Shown: piece by piece, positions 25,048 to 32,963 of the stretch
How positions within the stretch are numbered: the first letter of the stretch is position 1
Layout: each line of letters opens with the position of its first letter
Origin: an uncultured Prevotella sp.
GTDB lineage: Bacteria; Bacteroidota; Bacteroidia; Bacteroidales; Bacteroidaceae
Direction: 5' to 3'
Length of the DNA: 64,000 nucleotides
NCBI GenBank assembly: GCA_938028745.1
Contig: CALIZL010000048.1
Coordinates: 34,706 to 98,705, forward strand
The notes under the pieces: generated by a model
Database searches by the model: none
What the model was told of the DNA's origin: nothing
The model's input: only the letters and a program-made list of their open reading frames with translations
Translations under genes and position numbers: made by a program

Positions 25048-26706
25048 ATGGTAGAAAGATTTTTAAAGCAGACAACTTTCGTTTCGACAGAAGATTACAA
25101 CAAGAACTTACAGTTCATCATTCCGGATAACTTTAACTTTGCTTACGATGTGATGGATGCTTGGGCTGCCGAAGCACCCGAAAAAACCGCCCTGATATGG
25201 GTCAGCGACGAAGGCGGAGAACGCATTTTCAGCTTTGCCGAGCTGAAAGAGGAGAGCGACCGCGCGGCATCCTACTTCCAAGAGCTGGGCATTGGCCGTG
25301 GCGACATGGTGATGCTCATCCTTAAACGTAAGTACGAGTGGTGGATTGCCATGCTGGCCTTGTGCAAAATTGGTGCTGTGGCCATTCCTGCCACCCACAT
25401 GCTCACCACGCACGACATTGTTTATCGCAACAATAGTGCCAGTGTTAAGGCCATTGTTTGTGTGGGCGAAGATTACGTTCTTACGCAGATAAAGGGCGCA
25501 ATGGCCGATAGTCCTACGGTGCAGACCCTCATCAGTATCGGGCCTGATGTGCCAGAGGGGTTCCATAGCTGGCAAACGGGCGTAGAAAAGGCTGCTCCCT
25601 TTGTGCGCCCCAGTAAGGTTAACGACAACGACGACACCATGTTGATGTACTTCACCAGTGGCACGAGCGGCGAACCCAAGATGGTTGCCCACGATTTTCT
25701 TTATCCTTTGGGCCACATTCCCACGGGCGTGTTCTGGCATAACCTGGGTCCGGAGAGCATACACCTCACGGTTGCCGACACGGGTTGGGGCAAAGCCGTG
25801 TGGGGAAAGCTATATGGACAGTGGATTGCTGGTGCAGCCGTGTTCGTGTTCGACCACGAGAAGTTTGCGGCCGACAAGATATTGCGCATGATAGAGAAGT
25901 ATCGCATCACCTCGTTTTGCGCTCCGCCCACGGTATATCGTTTCCTCATACACGAGGATTTCAGCGATTACGACCTCAGTTCGCTTACCTATTGCACCAC
26001 AGCTGGCGAGGCATTGAACGCCGCCGTCTATCGCAAGTTCTACGAACGCACGGGGGTTAAGCTGATGGAAGGCTTCGGACAAACCGAAACTTGCATGACA
26101 TTGGGCACGATGCCCTGGATGGAACCCAAGCCTGGCTCGATGGGTAAGCCCAATGCACAATACGACATTGACCTGATTCGCCCAGATGGCACGTCGTGCG
26201 AAGACGGAGAGAAGGGGCAGATCGTGGTTCGCATAGGCAACAAACGCCCATTGGGCCTGTTCAAGGAATACTATCGCGACCCCGAATTAACCAAGCAAGC
26301 CAACCACGACGGCGTGTATTACACGGGCGACATCGCTTGGCGCGACGAGGATGGTTACTACTGGTTTGTGGGGCGTGCCGATGATGTGATAAAGAGTAGT
26401 GGCTATCGCATCGGTCCGTTTGAAGTGGAAAGTGCCTTGATGACGCACCCCGCCGTAGTTGAATGTGCCATTACGGGCGTGCCCGACGAAATTCGCGGCA
26501 TGGTGGTTAAGGCCACGGTGGTGTTGCACTCCAAGTGGAAGAGTCGTGCGGGCGATGAGTTGAAAAAGGAGCTGCAAGAACACGTTAAGCACGAAACAGC
26601 ACCTTACAAGTATCCGCGTATCGTGGAATTTGTAGACGAACTGCCCAAAACCATCAGCGGAAAGATTAGGCGCGTAGAGATTAGGCAGAAAGATAACGCC
26701 AAGTAA
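25048..26706 (+). CDS. Acyl-CoA synthetase (AMP-forming, medium-chain/acetate type)
   Basis: The 552-residue ANL-superfamily enzyme has the P-loop-like A3 motif YFTSGTSGEPKM (about 200-211), the A5-type motif EGFGQTETC (about 344-352) and the A7/A8 motifs YYTGDIAWRDEDGYYWFVGR and DDVIKSSGYRIGP. The A10 motif with the catalytic lysine is TISGKIRR near the C-terminus. It activates a carboxylic acid to its acyl-AMP and then acyl-CoA. Sequence resembles the MACS (medium-chain) branch of Bacteroidetes; the substrate cannot be fixed from sequence. It is cotranscribed with the upstream XRE-cupin regulator and ends before a strong terminator. Confidence 0.9.
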   Translation: MVERFLKQTTFVSTEDYNKNLQFIIPDNFNFAYDVMDAWAAEAPEKTALIWVSDEGGERIFSFAELKEESDRAASYFQELGIGRGDMVMLILKRKYEWWIAMLALCKIGAVAIPATHMLTTHDIVYRNNSASVKAIVCVGEDYVLTQIKGAMADSPTVQTLISIGPDVPEGFHSWQTGVEKAAPFVRPSKVNDNDDTMLMYFTSGTSGEPKMVAHDFLYPLGHIPTGVFWHNLGPESIHLTVADTGWGKAVWGKLYGQWIAGAAVFVFDHEKFAADKILRMIEKYRITSFCAPPTVYRFLIHEDFSDYDLSSLTYCTTAGEALNAAVYRKFYERTGVKLMEGFGQTETCMTLGTMPWMEPKPGSMGKPNAQYDIDLIRPDGTSCEDGEKGQIVVRIGNKRPLGLFKEYYRDPELTKQANHDGVYYTGDIAWRDEDGYYWFVGRADDVIKSSGYRIGPFEVESALMTHPAVVECAITGVPDEIRGMVVKATVVLHSKWKSRAGDELKKELQEHVKHETAPYKYPRIVEFVDELPKTISGKIRRVEIRQKDNAK

Positions 26707-26832
26707 AGCTTGGGCGGTTGGCTGCTAAATGCAAATGGTGTGGCTGCTGGATAAAGGGCTATTGCGCCTAAGCGGCATTGCTGCAACCCTATGGATGCGC
26801 ACTTTGCGGCACGCATACACATGATAATATAT

Positions 26833-26879
26833 AAGGAGAACGCGAGCTGGGAGATGATACCCAACTCGCGTTCTCCTTA
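26833..26879. terminator. Bidirectional terminator hairpin
   Basis: AAGGAGAACGCGAG pairs with CTCGCGTTCTCCTT, with a CTGGG/CCCA extension and a short loop. It lies between the convergent synthetase and Crp/Fnr genes and is followed by ATTATA. Confidence 0.8.
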
Positions 26880-27031
26880 TTATACACTTGCCGCAATGGG
26901 GCGCATGTTGCAAATGTGCAGGGCTAAAAGTCGCCACCTTAATGCCGTGTCGTTGTTGGCTGTGTTGCAAACATGGCTCGGACATAGGCCGTTGTAGGCT
27001 GATAAACCCGTGGAGGAAGCGGGCAGAAGCC

Positions 27032-27697
27032 TTACAGCTTGCTGCGATCGAGGATGGTGATGCGTTTGCCTTCCACGCGTATTGCCCCCGCTTCGGCCAG
27101 TTCGGACATGGTTCTGAGCAGCGAAAACTTTTGTATGCCGAAACTTTCTGCAATCTCTTGCCGCGACTTGTCGAGCTGAACAACGTTGGAACCCTGTTTG
27201 CCCGAAGCCTCTTTGAGGAAATAACCTATCTTTTCGCGCACGGTGAAAAGGCTTAGCACGCGCAATCTCTTGGTAAGGAACACGTCGATGTTAGACAAAA
27301 TGGTTATAAAGTTGCGTCGCAGTATGGGGTCGATGTCGATTAGTTCCACGAAGTCGGCTTTTTCCATACGCAGCACGGTGGTTTCTGTTTCCGTTTCTAC
27401 GCTTACGGGCATCAGGTTGTCTTTCGAAAAGATGAGGGCGGGCGCAATGAGGTTGCCTGCCACAAGGCGAATCACTTCTACCGACTTGCCCGAAAGGCTA
27501 ACCATCCTTGCAACCATCTCGCCTTGCACCATGATGTCGACATGGCGGTAGGGCATTCCGGCAAGAATGTAGATGTCTTTCTTGTCGAATGTAACAATTT
27601 TATGCTTGGTACTTGCCACGATTTGTTCGAGGCCTTGCTCGCTTATGCCATTGAACAATGGGCAATGAGTCAGCGCATTTAATAATTTCTTCTCCAT
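27032..27697 (-). CDS. Crp/Fnr-family transcriptional regulator
   Basis: The 221-residue protein has an N-terminal cyclic-nucleotide-binding-type beta-roll (about 10-125), a dimerisation helix (about 126-155) and a C-terminal winged helix (about 165-215) with the recognition segment SRQEIAESFGIQKFSLLRTM. The four cysteines that hold the iron-sulfur cluster of Fnr are absent, so it is not a classical Fnr oxygen sensor. The ligand is unknown. It is monocistronic and convergent with the synthetase gene. Its promoter carries an inverted repeat overlapping the -7 element, suggesting autoregulation. Confidence 0.88.
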   Translation of the reverse strand: MEKKLLNALTHCPLFNGISEQGLEQIVASTKHKIVTFDKKDIYILAGMPYRHVDIMVQGEMVARMVSLSGKSVEVIRLVAGNLIAPALIFSKDNLMPVSVETETETTVLRMEKADFVELIDIDPILRRNFITILSNIDVFLTKRLRVLSLFTVREKIGYFLKEASGKQGSNVVQLDKSRQEIAESFGIQKFSLLRTMSELAEAGAIRVEGKRITILDRSKL

Positions 27698-27699
27698 CG

Positions 27700-27756
27700 G
27701 TTACAAAATTAACCATTATTTTTGTAACGGCAATGCTATTCGGTAACAAATGTTAT
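27700..27756 (-). promoter_or_regulatory. Crp/Fnr gene promoter with overlapping palindromes
   Basis: On the minus strand, TAATTTTG (27704-27711) is the -7 element and TTG (27731-27733) lies at a 19-bp spacing. An inverted repeat GTTACAAA (27700-27707) / TTTGTAAC (27721-27728) overlaps the -7 element, and a second palindrome GTAACAAATGTTA starts at 27743. These suit operator sites for a dimeric Crp-type protein; the actual regulator is inferred. Confidence 0.55.
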
Positions 27757-27940
27757 CTGCTTAACGCTTGGTACGGATTTTGTTTATAGGTGGTAAGGAG
27801 TAAAGTAGTAAGTGATAAGTAGTAAGTCTAGGATGCCTAGTATTCCTAGGATACCTAGAAATCCTAGAATACTCAGTACACCTAACGTTCCTAGTAAACT
27901 AGAAACTTAGCAATACACCAACATATAAACTCATACAGAT
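27757..27940. repeat. CCTAGnnT-type degenerate tandem repeats
   Basis: About 27790-27910 is a low-complexity run of ~10-bp units with AGTAAGT and CCTAG cores (TATTCCTAGG, ATACCTAGAA, ATCCTAGAAT). No gene lies in it. Confidence 0.6.
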
Positions 27941-28267
27941 ATGGATAAGAAAATAGAAAAAGGCAAGGTGATTGTTGCCGACGAAATGATTAGTTATGCC
28001 GAAGGAGGCGTAGTAAGTAAGGAATTTGTGCATGCCAATGCCGGCAGCCTAACGCTCTTTGCATTCGATGAAGGACAAGGGTTGAACGAACATTCCGCAC
28101 CTTTCGATGCAACCGTGCAGGTGTTGGACGGCGAAGCGGAGATAAAAATCGATGGTGTGCCGCACGTTGTTAAGGCAGGCGAAATGATTATCATGCCCGC
28201 TAACCATCCCCACGCCTTGTTCGCCCACAAGCGTTTCAAGATGTTGCTTACGATGATTAGAGGATAA
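27941..28267 (+). CDS. Cupin-domain protein
   Basis: The 108-residue single-domain cupin shows motif 1 as GLNEHSAPFDATVQVLDGEA (about 47-66) and motif 2 as AGEMIIMPANHPHAL (about 82-96). The metal-ligand histidines are partly kept (HS in motif 1, HPH in motif 2). Small cupins of this kind act as dioxygenases, isomerases or sensors; no function can be assigned. It is likely monocistronic. Confidence 0.85.
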   Translation: MDKKIEKGKVIVADEMISYAEGGVVSKEFVHANAGSLTLFAFDEGQGLNEHSAPFDATVQVLDGEAEIKIDGVPHVVKAGEMIIMPANHPHALFAHKRFKMLLTMIRG

Positions 28268-28548
28268 TAGGTTGGGGTGAGCTTTCATAACAACTCTCGC
28301 CCCAGAACCTTTTTCCAAGAAACAACCTTGCCCCGCCCCCTCTTCAAAGGGCGCGAGAGAAGTAATGTGCTTAGTTTCAGCCGCATTTGCTTTGTAGCTG
28401 CATGCCATTTCGTTACTCTCGACCTTTGGCTGGTGAGTGGGGCAATGTTCTTTTAACTCCCTTTAACCTTTACTTCGTGCAAGCATTCTTTAATCCTACG
28501 TTTATAGAGGTGTAATCAACAATAAAAGTAACTTTAAAAATAAGAACA
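28268..28548. other. Spacer with degenerate REP-like sequence
   Basis: No gene is seen. The segment about 28312-28370 (CCTTGCCCCGCCCCCTCTTC and following) is a worn relative of the CCTCACCCCC...GAGAGGGGAG hairpin unit at 15381, 32313 and 47827. No promoter for the downstream lipoprotein gene was recognised. Confidence 0.4.
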
Positions 28549-29139
28549 ATGTACACAAAATCTTTACTGACAACTATGGGCACAAGTGCCCTCTGTGCAA
28601 CAATGCTGTTATTTACCGCTTGCGACAAAGACAACGACTCGAACAAGCCCATGTTGAACAAGCTTACTTTCGACAAAACGAAGGTTGAAGTAACAGAAGG
28701 CATGGAAACAGGACTGAACGTGAAAAACGGAACGGCACCCTTTAAGGCGATGCTGTCGGGAGAAAAGGATAAGAAAATTGCCGATGTAACCGTGAAAGAC
28801 CGCGTAATAACCATCAAAGGTAAGATGGCAGGCACGGCTACGCTGGCCGTTACCGACAAGAAAGGCGATAGGGGCGTGATTAGTGTTGTTGTGAACAAGC
28901 CCGTTGGGACGTTAAAACTAGACAAAACTTCGCTCACAATGGAAGTGGGAAAGACCGAAGTGGTGAAGGCGCAAGACGGGGATGGAAAATATACTGCTGT
29001 TGCCAAAGACCCGAAAACGGTTGAAGTGACGGTAAACCGCTATGAAATATCTGTTAAAGCACTAAAAAGTGGTAAGACAGATGTTGAGGTAAAAGACGGA
29101 AAGAATAATTTGGGTATCATATCAATAACTGTTAAGTAA
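28549..29139 (+). CDS. Lipoprotein with two Ig-like (BIG-type) domains
   Basis: The 196-residue protein has a signal peptide ending in LLFTAC (lipidated cysteine near residue 26), then an acidic patch DKDNDSN that fits a surface-export signal. Two similar beta-sandwich repeats follow (about 37-115 and about 118-196). They begin LNKLTFDKTKVEVTEGME and GTLKLDKTSLTMEVGKTE, and end GVISVVVNK and GIISITVK, the pattern of bacterial Ig-like (Big) domains. The domain names are inferred from pattern; the partner or ligand is unknown. A strong terminator follows. Confidence 0.75.
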   Translation: MYTKSLLTTMGTSALCATMLLFTACDKDNDSNKPMLNKLTFDKTKVEVTEGMETGLNVKNGTAPFKAMLSGEKDKKIADVTVKDRVITIKGKMAGTATLAVTDKKGDRGVISVVVNKPVGTLKLDKTSLTMEVGKTEVVKAQDGDGKYTAVAKDPKTVEVTVNRYEISVKALKSGKTDVEVKDGKNNLGIISITVK

Positions 29140-29180
29140 ACAATTCATTTCATCTATTCTGACTTCTGTATTTGGAAGGA

Positions 29181-29216
29181 TCAACCCCCGATTTGTGAAA
29201 ATCGGGGGTTGATTGG
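29181..29216 (+). terminator. Intrinsic terminator after the Ig-like lipoprotein
   Basis: TCAACCCCCGATTT pairs with AAATCGGGGGTTGA around a short GTGA loop, followed by TTGGTTT. Confidence 0.8.
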
Positions 29217-29960
29217 TTTAGTGTAGGTTGGTCTTTCGCATGTGCCCTAACCGCCCCATGTCGCTTTCTGTGGCCCCAATCAAGGTGTTGTGGGGCAAAC
29301 ATAAGGATTTGTAATGCCCTATAAACAGCGAGATTGGCTTGCAGCAAACTGCATCGTACCGCATTACAATCAGCATTGTACCGCGCTACAAGGCTCTTGT
29401 ACTTGCCCTACAAGGCTCTTGTACCCACGCTACAAGATGCTTGTACTCATGCTACAAGGTGCTTGTACTAGCCCTACAAGCCACATTGTAGCCCCTTGCG
29501 GCCGACATAATGCAGGCTAATTGCTGGAAAAGACTTGCTGACAGACAAATTGCGAAGGCGTTTTTGCCCACTATAAGCAGTTCTAGGCATGGCAGATAAC
29601 CCGCCGCCTCCCCTTCGGCAGCACCTTTCCCAATGTGGCTGTGTAGCTGCTGCATTCAGTCTAATGTTTCCATAAAACGGCTACGTTAGGTCGTGCAACC
29701 TGCATGGTAGCGTGGCAAGTTGTAAGCAAAGGGGGCCAAAGCGTGTCAAGTAGTAAAAATAGAGCGGTGTTATGCGCTGCCCCTGCCGATTGAACAAACA
29801 CTAATAAAATGTTAAATCTTAGGGGTTGAGCACAGAATAGCCCGCGAAAAGTTTCGTTGTTCTGTCAATTTTGTTGTACTTTTGCCATCGAACATCAAAA
29901 GGGGCGAACCGCACATGCAATCTACCACATCGCCAAATGCGTTAGCCATGCCCCAAACAT
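29217..29960. repeat. Gene-free region containing a 22-bp palindromic array
   Basis: Array at 29364-29495 with six units starting at 29364, 29386, 29408, 29430, 29452 and 29474, each exactly 22 bp. The core is CTACAAGnnnCTTGTAC, an inverted repeat TACAAG/CTTGTA around a 3-bp centre, followed by a 5-bp linker of variable sequence. A degenerate seventh unit may precede it at about 29342. The remaining bases to 29960 show no gene or clear promoter. Confidence 0.8.
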
Positions 29961-30135
29961 GTTCTTTTCGTTCCTCGAAAAGTGCGTTTTCTCGCCATGA
30001 CAAATGTTTGAGCAAGCTCGACATTGTTCATTTGGCTTAACGAAAACGTTCTTTTTCGTTCCTCGAAAAGTGCGTTTTCTCGCCATGACAAATGTTCGAG
30101 CAAGCTCAACATTGTTCATTTGGCTTAACGAAAAC
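29961..30135 (+). repeat. Tandem pair of an 88-bp three-hairpin unit
   Basis: Two nearly identical units (29961-30047 and 30048-30135). Each contains TTTTCGTTCCTCGAAAA (6-bp stem, TTCCT loop), GAGCAAGCTC and AACGAAAACGTT, and includes CATTGTTCATTTGGCTTAAC. A third, interrupted copy lies at 1893-2026. The pair ends about 70 bp before lplA. Confidence 0.8.
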
Positions 30136-30205
30136 GTTCCTAACCACATGGCGAAAAGCCACCTTGACACAAACCTAACGTACCTAAATTGCAGCATTAC
30201 CGAAG

Positions 30206-31174
30206 ATGATATACATTGAATTGCCTTTCAACCAAATACGACAAATAACGTTTTACCTGGCTATGGAAGAATTTGTGGCTCGAAATCTCGACCTCGAAGA
30301 ATGTTTTTTCATGTGGCAGGTGGAACCTACTGTGCTGTTTGGCAGAAACCAACTCATAGAAAACGAGGTGAACCTTGACTATTGTCGGGAGCACAACATT
30401 AAGGCTTTCCGCCGTAAAAGCGGAGGCGGATGCGTGTATGCCGACATGAGCAACGTGATGTTTTCGTACATTACGAAAGACGAAAACGTGAGCCTTACCT
30501 TCAATCATTACCTCAACATGGTTACGCGAACGCTGCAAAAGCTGGGCGTGGAGGCCGAGGCTAGTGGCCGAAACGACATCTTGATACATGGCAAGAAGGT
30601 GTCGGGTACGGCCTTTTACCACGTTCCGGGGTGCAGTATCGTGCATGGCACCATGCTCTACGACACCAACATGCAGCACATGGTGGGCAGCATAACCCCC
30701 ACCGACGCCAAACTGGTGAGCAAGGGTGTGCAAAGCGTAAGGCAACACATAGCCTTGTTGAAAGACCATACCAACATTTCGCTGCCCCACTTTAAGGCTT
30801 TCGTTAGGCAAGAGCTGTGCAACGACAAGCACGTGCTAACGCCCGACGACGTATTGGCCATCGAGGAGATAGAGAAAGAGTACCTAACGCCCGAATTTAT
30901 TTACGGAAACAACCCGCGATACACCTCTATTAGGAAACAGCGGATTGAGAACGTGGGCGAGTTTGAGGTGCGCATCGAGATGAAAAAGAATATCGTTAAG
31001 CAGGTGAACATCATGGGCGACTTCTTCTTGACGGGCGACATCGACAATCGTTTGCTCGCAACGCTGAAGAACGTACCCTACACCGAAGAGGCCATTAGGC
31101 AAGCCTTGCCACAACGGGTAGACGATATTATTATGAACCTAAGTAAGGAAGACTTTATCAAACTTATCATATAA
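30206..31174 (+). CDS. lplA: Lipoate--protein ligase A
   Basis: The 322-residue protein has the BPL/LplA catalytic domain (about 1-200). It shows the family segment FRRKSGGGCVYADMSNVMFSY, the catalytic lysine region GRNDILIHGKKVSGTAFYH, and a C-terminal accessory domain (about 230-322). It activates free lipoate to lipoyl-AMP and transfers it to apo-proteins. It is the first gene of a unit with gcvT (14 bp apart), directly beside gcvH, whose product needs lipoate, so the placement is functionally sensible. Confidence 0.92.
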   Translation: MIYIELPFNQIRQITFYLAMEEFVARNLDLEECFFMWQVEPTVLFGRNQLIENEVNLDYCREHNIKAFRRKSGGGCVYADMSNVMFSYITKDENVSLTFNHYLNMVTRTLQKLGVEAEASGRNDILIHGKKVSGTAFYHVPGCSIVHGTMLYDTNMQHMVGSITPTDAKLVSKGVQSVRQHIALLKDHTNISLPHFKAFVRQELCNDKHVLTPDDVLAIEEIEKEYLTPEFIYGNNPRYTSIRKQRIENVGEFEVRIEMKKNIVKQVNIMGDFFLTGDIDNRLLATLKNVPYTEEAIRQALPQRVDDIIMNLSKEDFIKLII

Positions 31175-31188
31175 AAGCCCTAAACAAC

Positions 31189-32280
31189 ATGGAAGATAAA
31201 AAAACTTGCCTGCACGACAGGCACGTTGCACTAGGTGCACTGATGCAACCTTTTGCGGGCTACGACATGCCCATTCAGTATTCGTCTATCACCGACGAAC
31301 ATAACGCCGTGCGTAACCATTGCGGCGTGTTCGATGTTTCGCACATGGGCGAAGTGTATATCACAGGAAACGAGGCCGAAAAATACGTCAATCACATCTT
31401 TACCAACGACATCGCTGGTGCGCCCGTTGGCAAAGTGTTCTACGGTATGATGCTTTATCCCGACGGCGGAACGGTAGACGACCTGCTGGTTTATAAGCTT
31501 GGCGAAAACGAATTCTTCCTCGTTATCAATGCCGCAAACATAGATAAGGACGTAGATTGGATGAGACAGAACGCCGCTGGCTATGACGTGGCCATCGACC
31601 ATTGCTCGGATTACTACGGACAATTGGCTGTTCAGGGTCCCGAGGCCGAGCAAGTGATGGAAGAAGTGCTGGGCTTAGCCTGCAAGGATCTGGAATTTTA
31701 CACAGCCAAGACCATCGCAACGCATGGCGCAAACGTCATTGTGAGCCGCACTGGGTACACGGGTGAAGACGGTTTTGAGATTTATGGTCCCCACGATTTC
31801 ATCGTTGAACAGTGGGATAAGCTGATGGCCAGCAAGCGATGTGTGCCTTGTGGCTTGGGATGTCGCGACACGTTGCGCTTTGAAGTGGGCCTTCCGCTCT
31901 ATGGCGACGAACTGAGTAACGAGATTTCTCCCGTCATGGCAGGGTTCAGCATGTTCTGTAAGCTAGACAAAGAAGAGTTTATCGGCAAAGAGGCTGTGGC
32001 AAAACAAAAGGCCGACGGCGTGGAAAAGAAGGTGGTGGGCATTGAACTGAAAGACAAAGCCATACCTAGACACGGCTACGACGTGGTGAAAGACGGCGTG
32101 AAGGTAGGCGAAGTAACCACTGGCTACCACTGCATATCGGTAGACAAGAGCGTGTGCATGGCACTCGTAGACAGCCAATACGCCAAGCTGGGCAACGAAC
32201 TCGAAATACAAATTCGCAAGAAAACGTTCCCCGGAACAGTGGTGAAGAAACGCTTTTATGATAAGCATTATAAGAAGTAA
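31189..32280 (+). CDS. gcvT: Glycine cleavage system T protein (aminomethyltransferase)
   Basis: The 363-residue T-protein transfers the methylene group of the aminomethyl-lipoyl H-protein to tetrahydrofolate, releasing ammonia. The folate-binding GcvT domain is present from about residue 7, with VFDVSHMGEV (about 47-56), YTGEDGFEIYGP (about 186-197) and the C-terminal barrel domain from about 280. Length matches the family. It follows lplA by 14 bp. gcvH comes only after 282 bp that include a REP-like hairpin, so the operon may be split or carry an internal start. Confidence 0.95.
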   Translation: MEDKKTCLHDRHVALGALMQPFAGYDMPIQYSSITDEHNAVRNHCGVFDVSHMGEVYITGNEAEKYVNHIFTNDIAGAPVGKVFYGMMLYPDGGTVDDLLVYKLGENEFFLVINAANIDKDVDWMRQNAAGYDVAIDHCSDYYGQLAVQGPEAEQVMEEVLGLACKDLEFYTAKTIATHGANVIVSRTGYTGEDGFEIYGPHDFIVEQWDKLMASKRCVPCGLGCRDTLRFEVGLPLYGDELSNEISPVMAGFSMFCKLDKEEFIGKEAVAKQKADGVEKKVVGIELKDKAIPRHGYDVVKDGVKVGEVTTGYHCISVDKSVCMALVDSQYAKLGNELEIQIRKKTFPGTVVKKRFYDKHYKK

Positions 32281-32562
32281 AGCAACTAGGTGATGGGTTA
32301 ACAAGCTGATAAGGCCTCACCCCCAACCCCTCTCCAAGGGGAGAGGGGAGTGGTATGTTTTGTTAGTTGACGAGTTTGCCAGTGGTCAAGTCGATAAGTC
32401 TACAAGTTTACCAGTCGACAAGTTTCCAAGTTAACGAATTGACAAGGATTGCCGTCCACTCTGCAATCAAGCATACGGCTTAACTCCTTAACTCCTTAAC
32501 TCCTTTAACTCCATAACCCTTAACCAACAACTCAGTAACTAAAAAACTTAAAATACAACACT
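32281..32562. repeat. REP-like hairpin and low-complexity spacer inside the gcv locus
   Basis: 32313-32357 is a full REP-like unit (GGCCTCACCCCCAACCCC then the palindrome CCCCTCTCCAAGGGGAGAGG). It is followed by GACAAGTTTNCCAAG-type 10-mers and TTAACTCC 9-mers (about 32479-32515). No glycine riboswitch core was recognised here or before lplA. Confidence 0.7.
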
Positions 32563-32943
32563 ATGGCTAAATTTATAGAAGGACTCTATTATAGCGAGTC
32601 GCACGAATATGTTCGTGTAGAGGGAGAGTTTGCATACATCGGCATCACCGACTATGCACAAAACGCATTGGGCAACGTGGTTTATGTAGACCTACCCGAA
32701 GTGGACGACGAGATTGAAGCAGGCGAAGACTTCGGTGCAGTAGAAAGCGTGAAGGCTGCCAGCGACCTCACTTCGCCCGTTAGCGGCGTGGTGGTAGAAA
32801 CCAACGAGGCACTAGAAGACGAACCCGAGCTAATAAATAAGGACGCATTTGCAAACTGGATTATGAAGGTGAAAATGGCCGACACAACCGAATTGGACAA
32901 CCTGATGGATGCCAAAGCCTACGAGGCGTTCTGCAATAAGTAA
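32563..32943 (+). CDS. gcvH: Glycine cleavage system H protein
   Basis: The 126-residue carrier protein shuttles the lipoyl-bound methylamine between the P, T and L proteins. The lipoylation segment VESVKAASD places the modified lysine at K64. The family pattern SHEYVRVEGEFAYIGITDYA is present at the N-terminus. Length is normal. It is followed after 20 bp by gcvPA. Confidence 0.96.
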   Translation: MAKFIEGLYYSESHEYVRVEGEFAYIGITDYAQNALGNVVYVDLPEVDDEIEAGEDFGAVESVKAASDLTSPVSGVVVETNEALEDEPELINKDAFANWIMKVKMADTTELDNLMDAKAYEAFCNK

Positions 32944-32963
32944 GCCCAAACAATCCTAACGCT

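Noticed and set aside
29364..29495. CRISPR array interpretation of the 22-bp array
   Set aside because: Units are only 22 bp with a 5-bp linker; there are no spacers of usable length.
32281..32562. Glycine riboswitch before gcvH
   Set aside because: I could not find the conserved paired glycine aptamer core; the gap is made of REP-like and low-complexity sequence.
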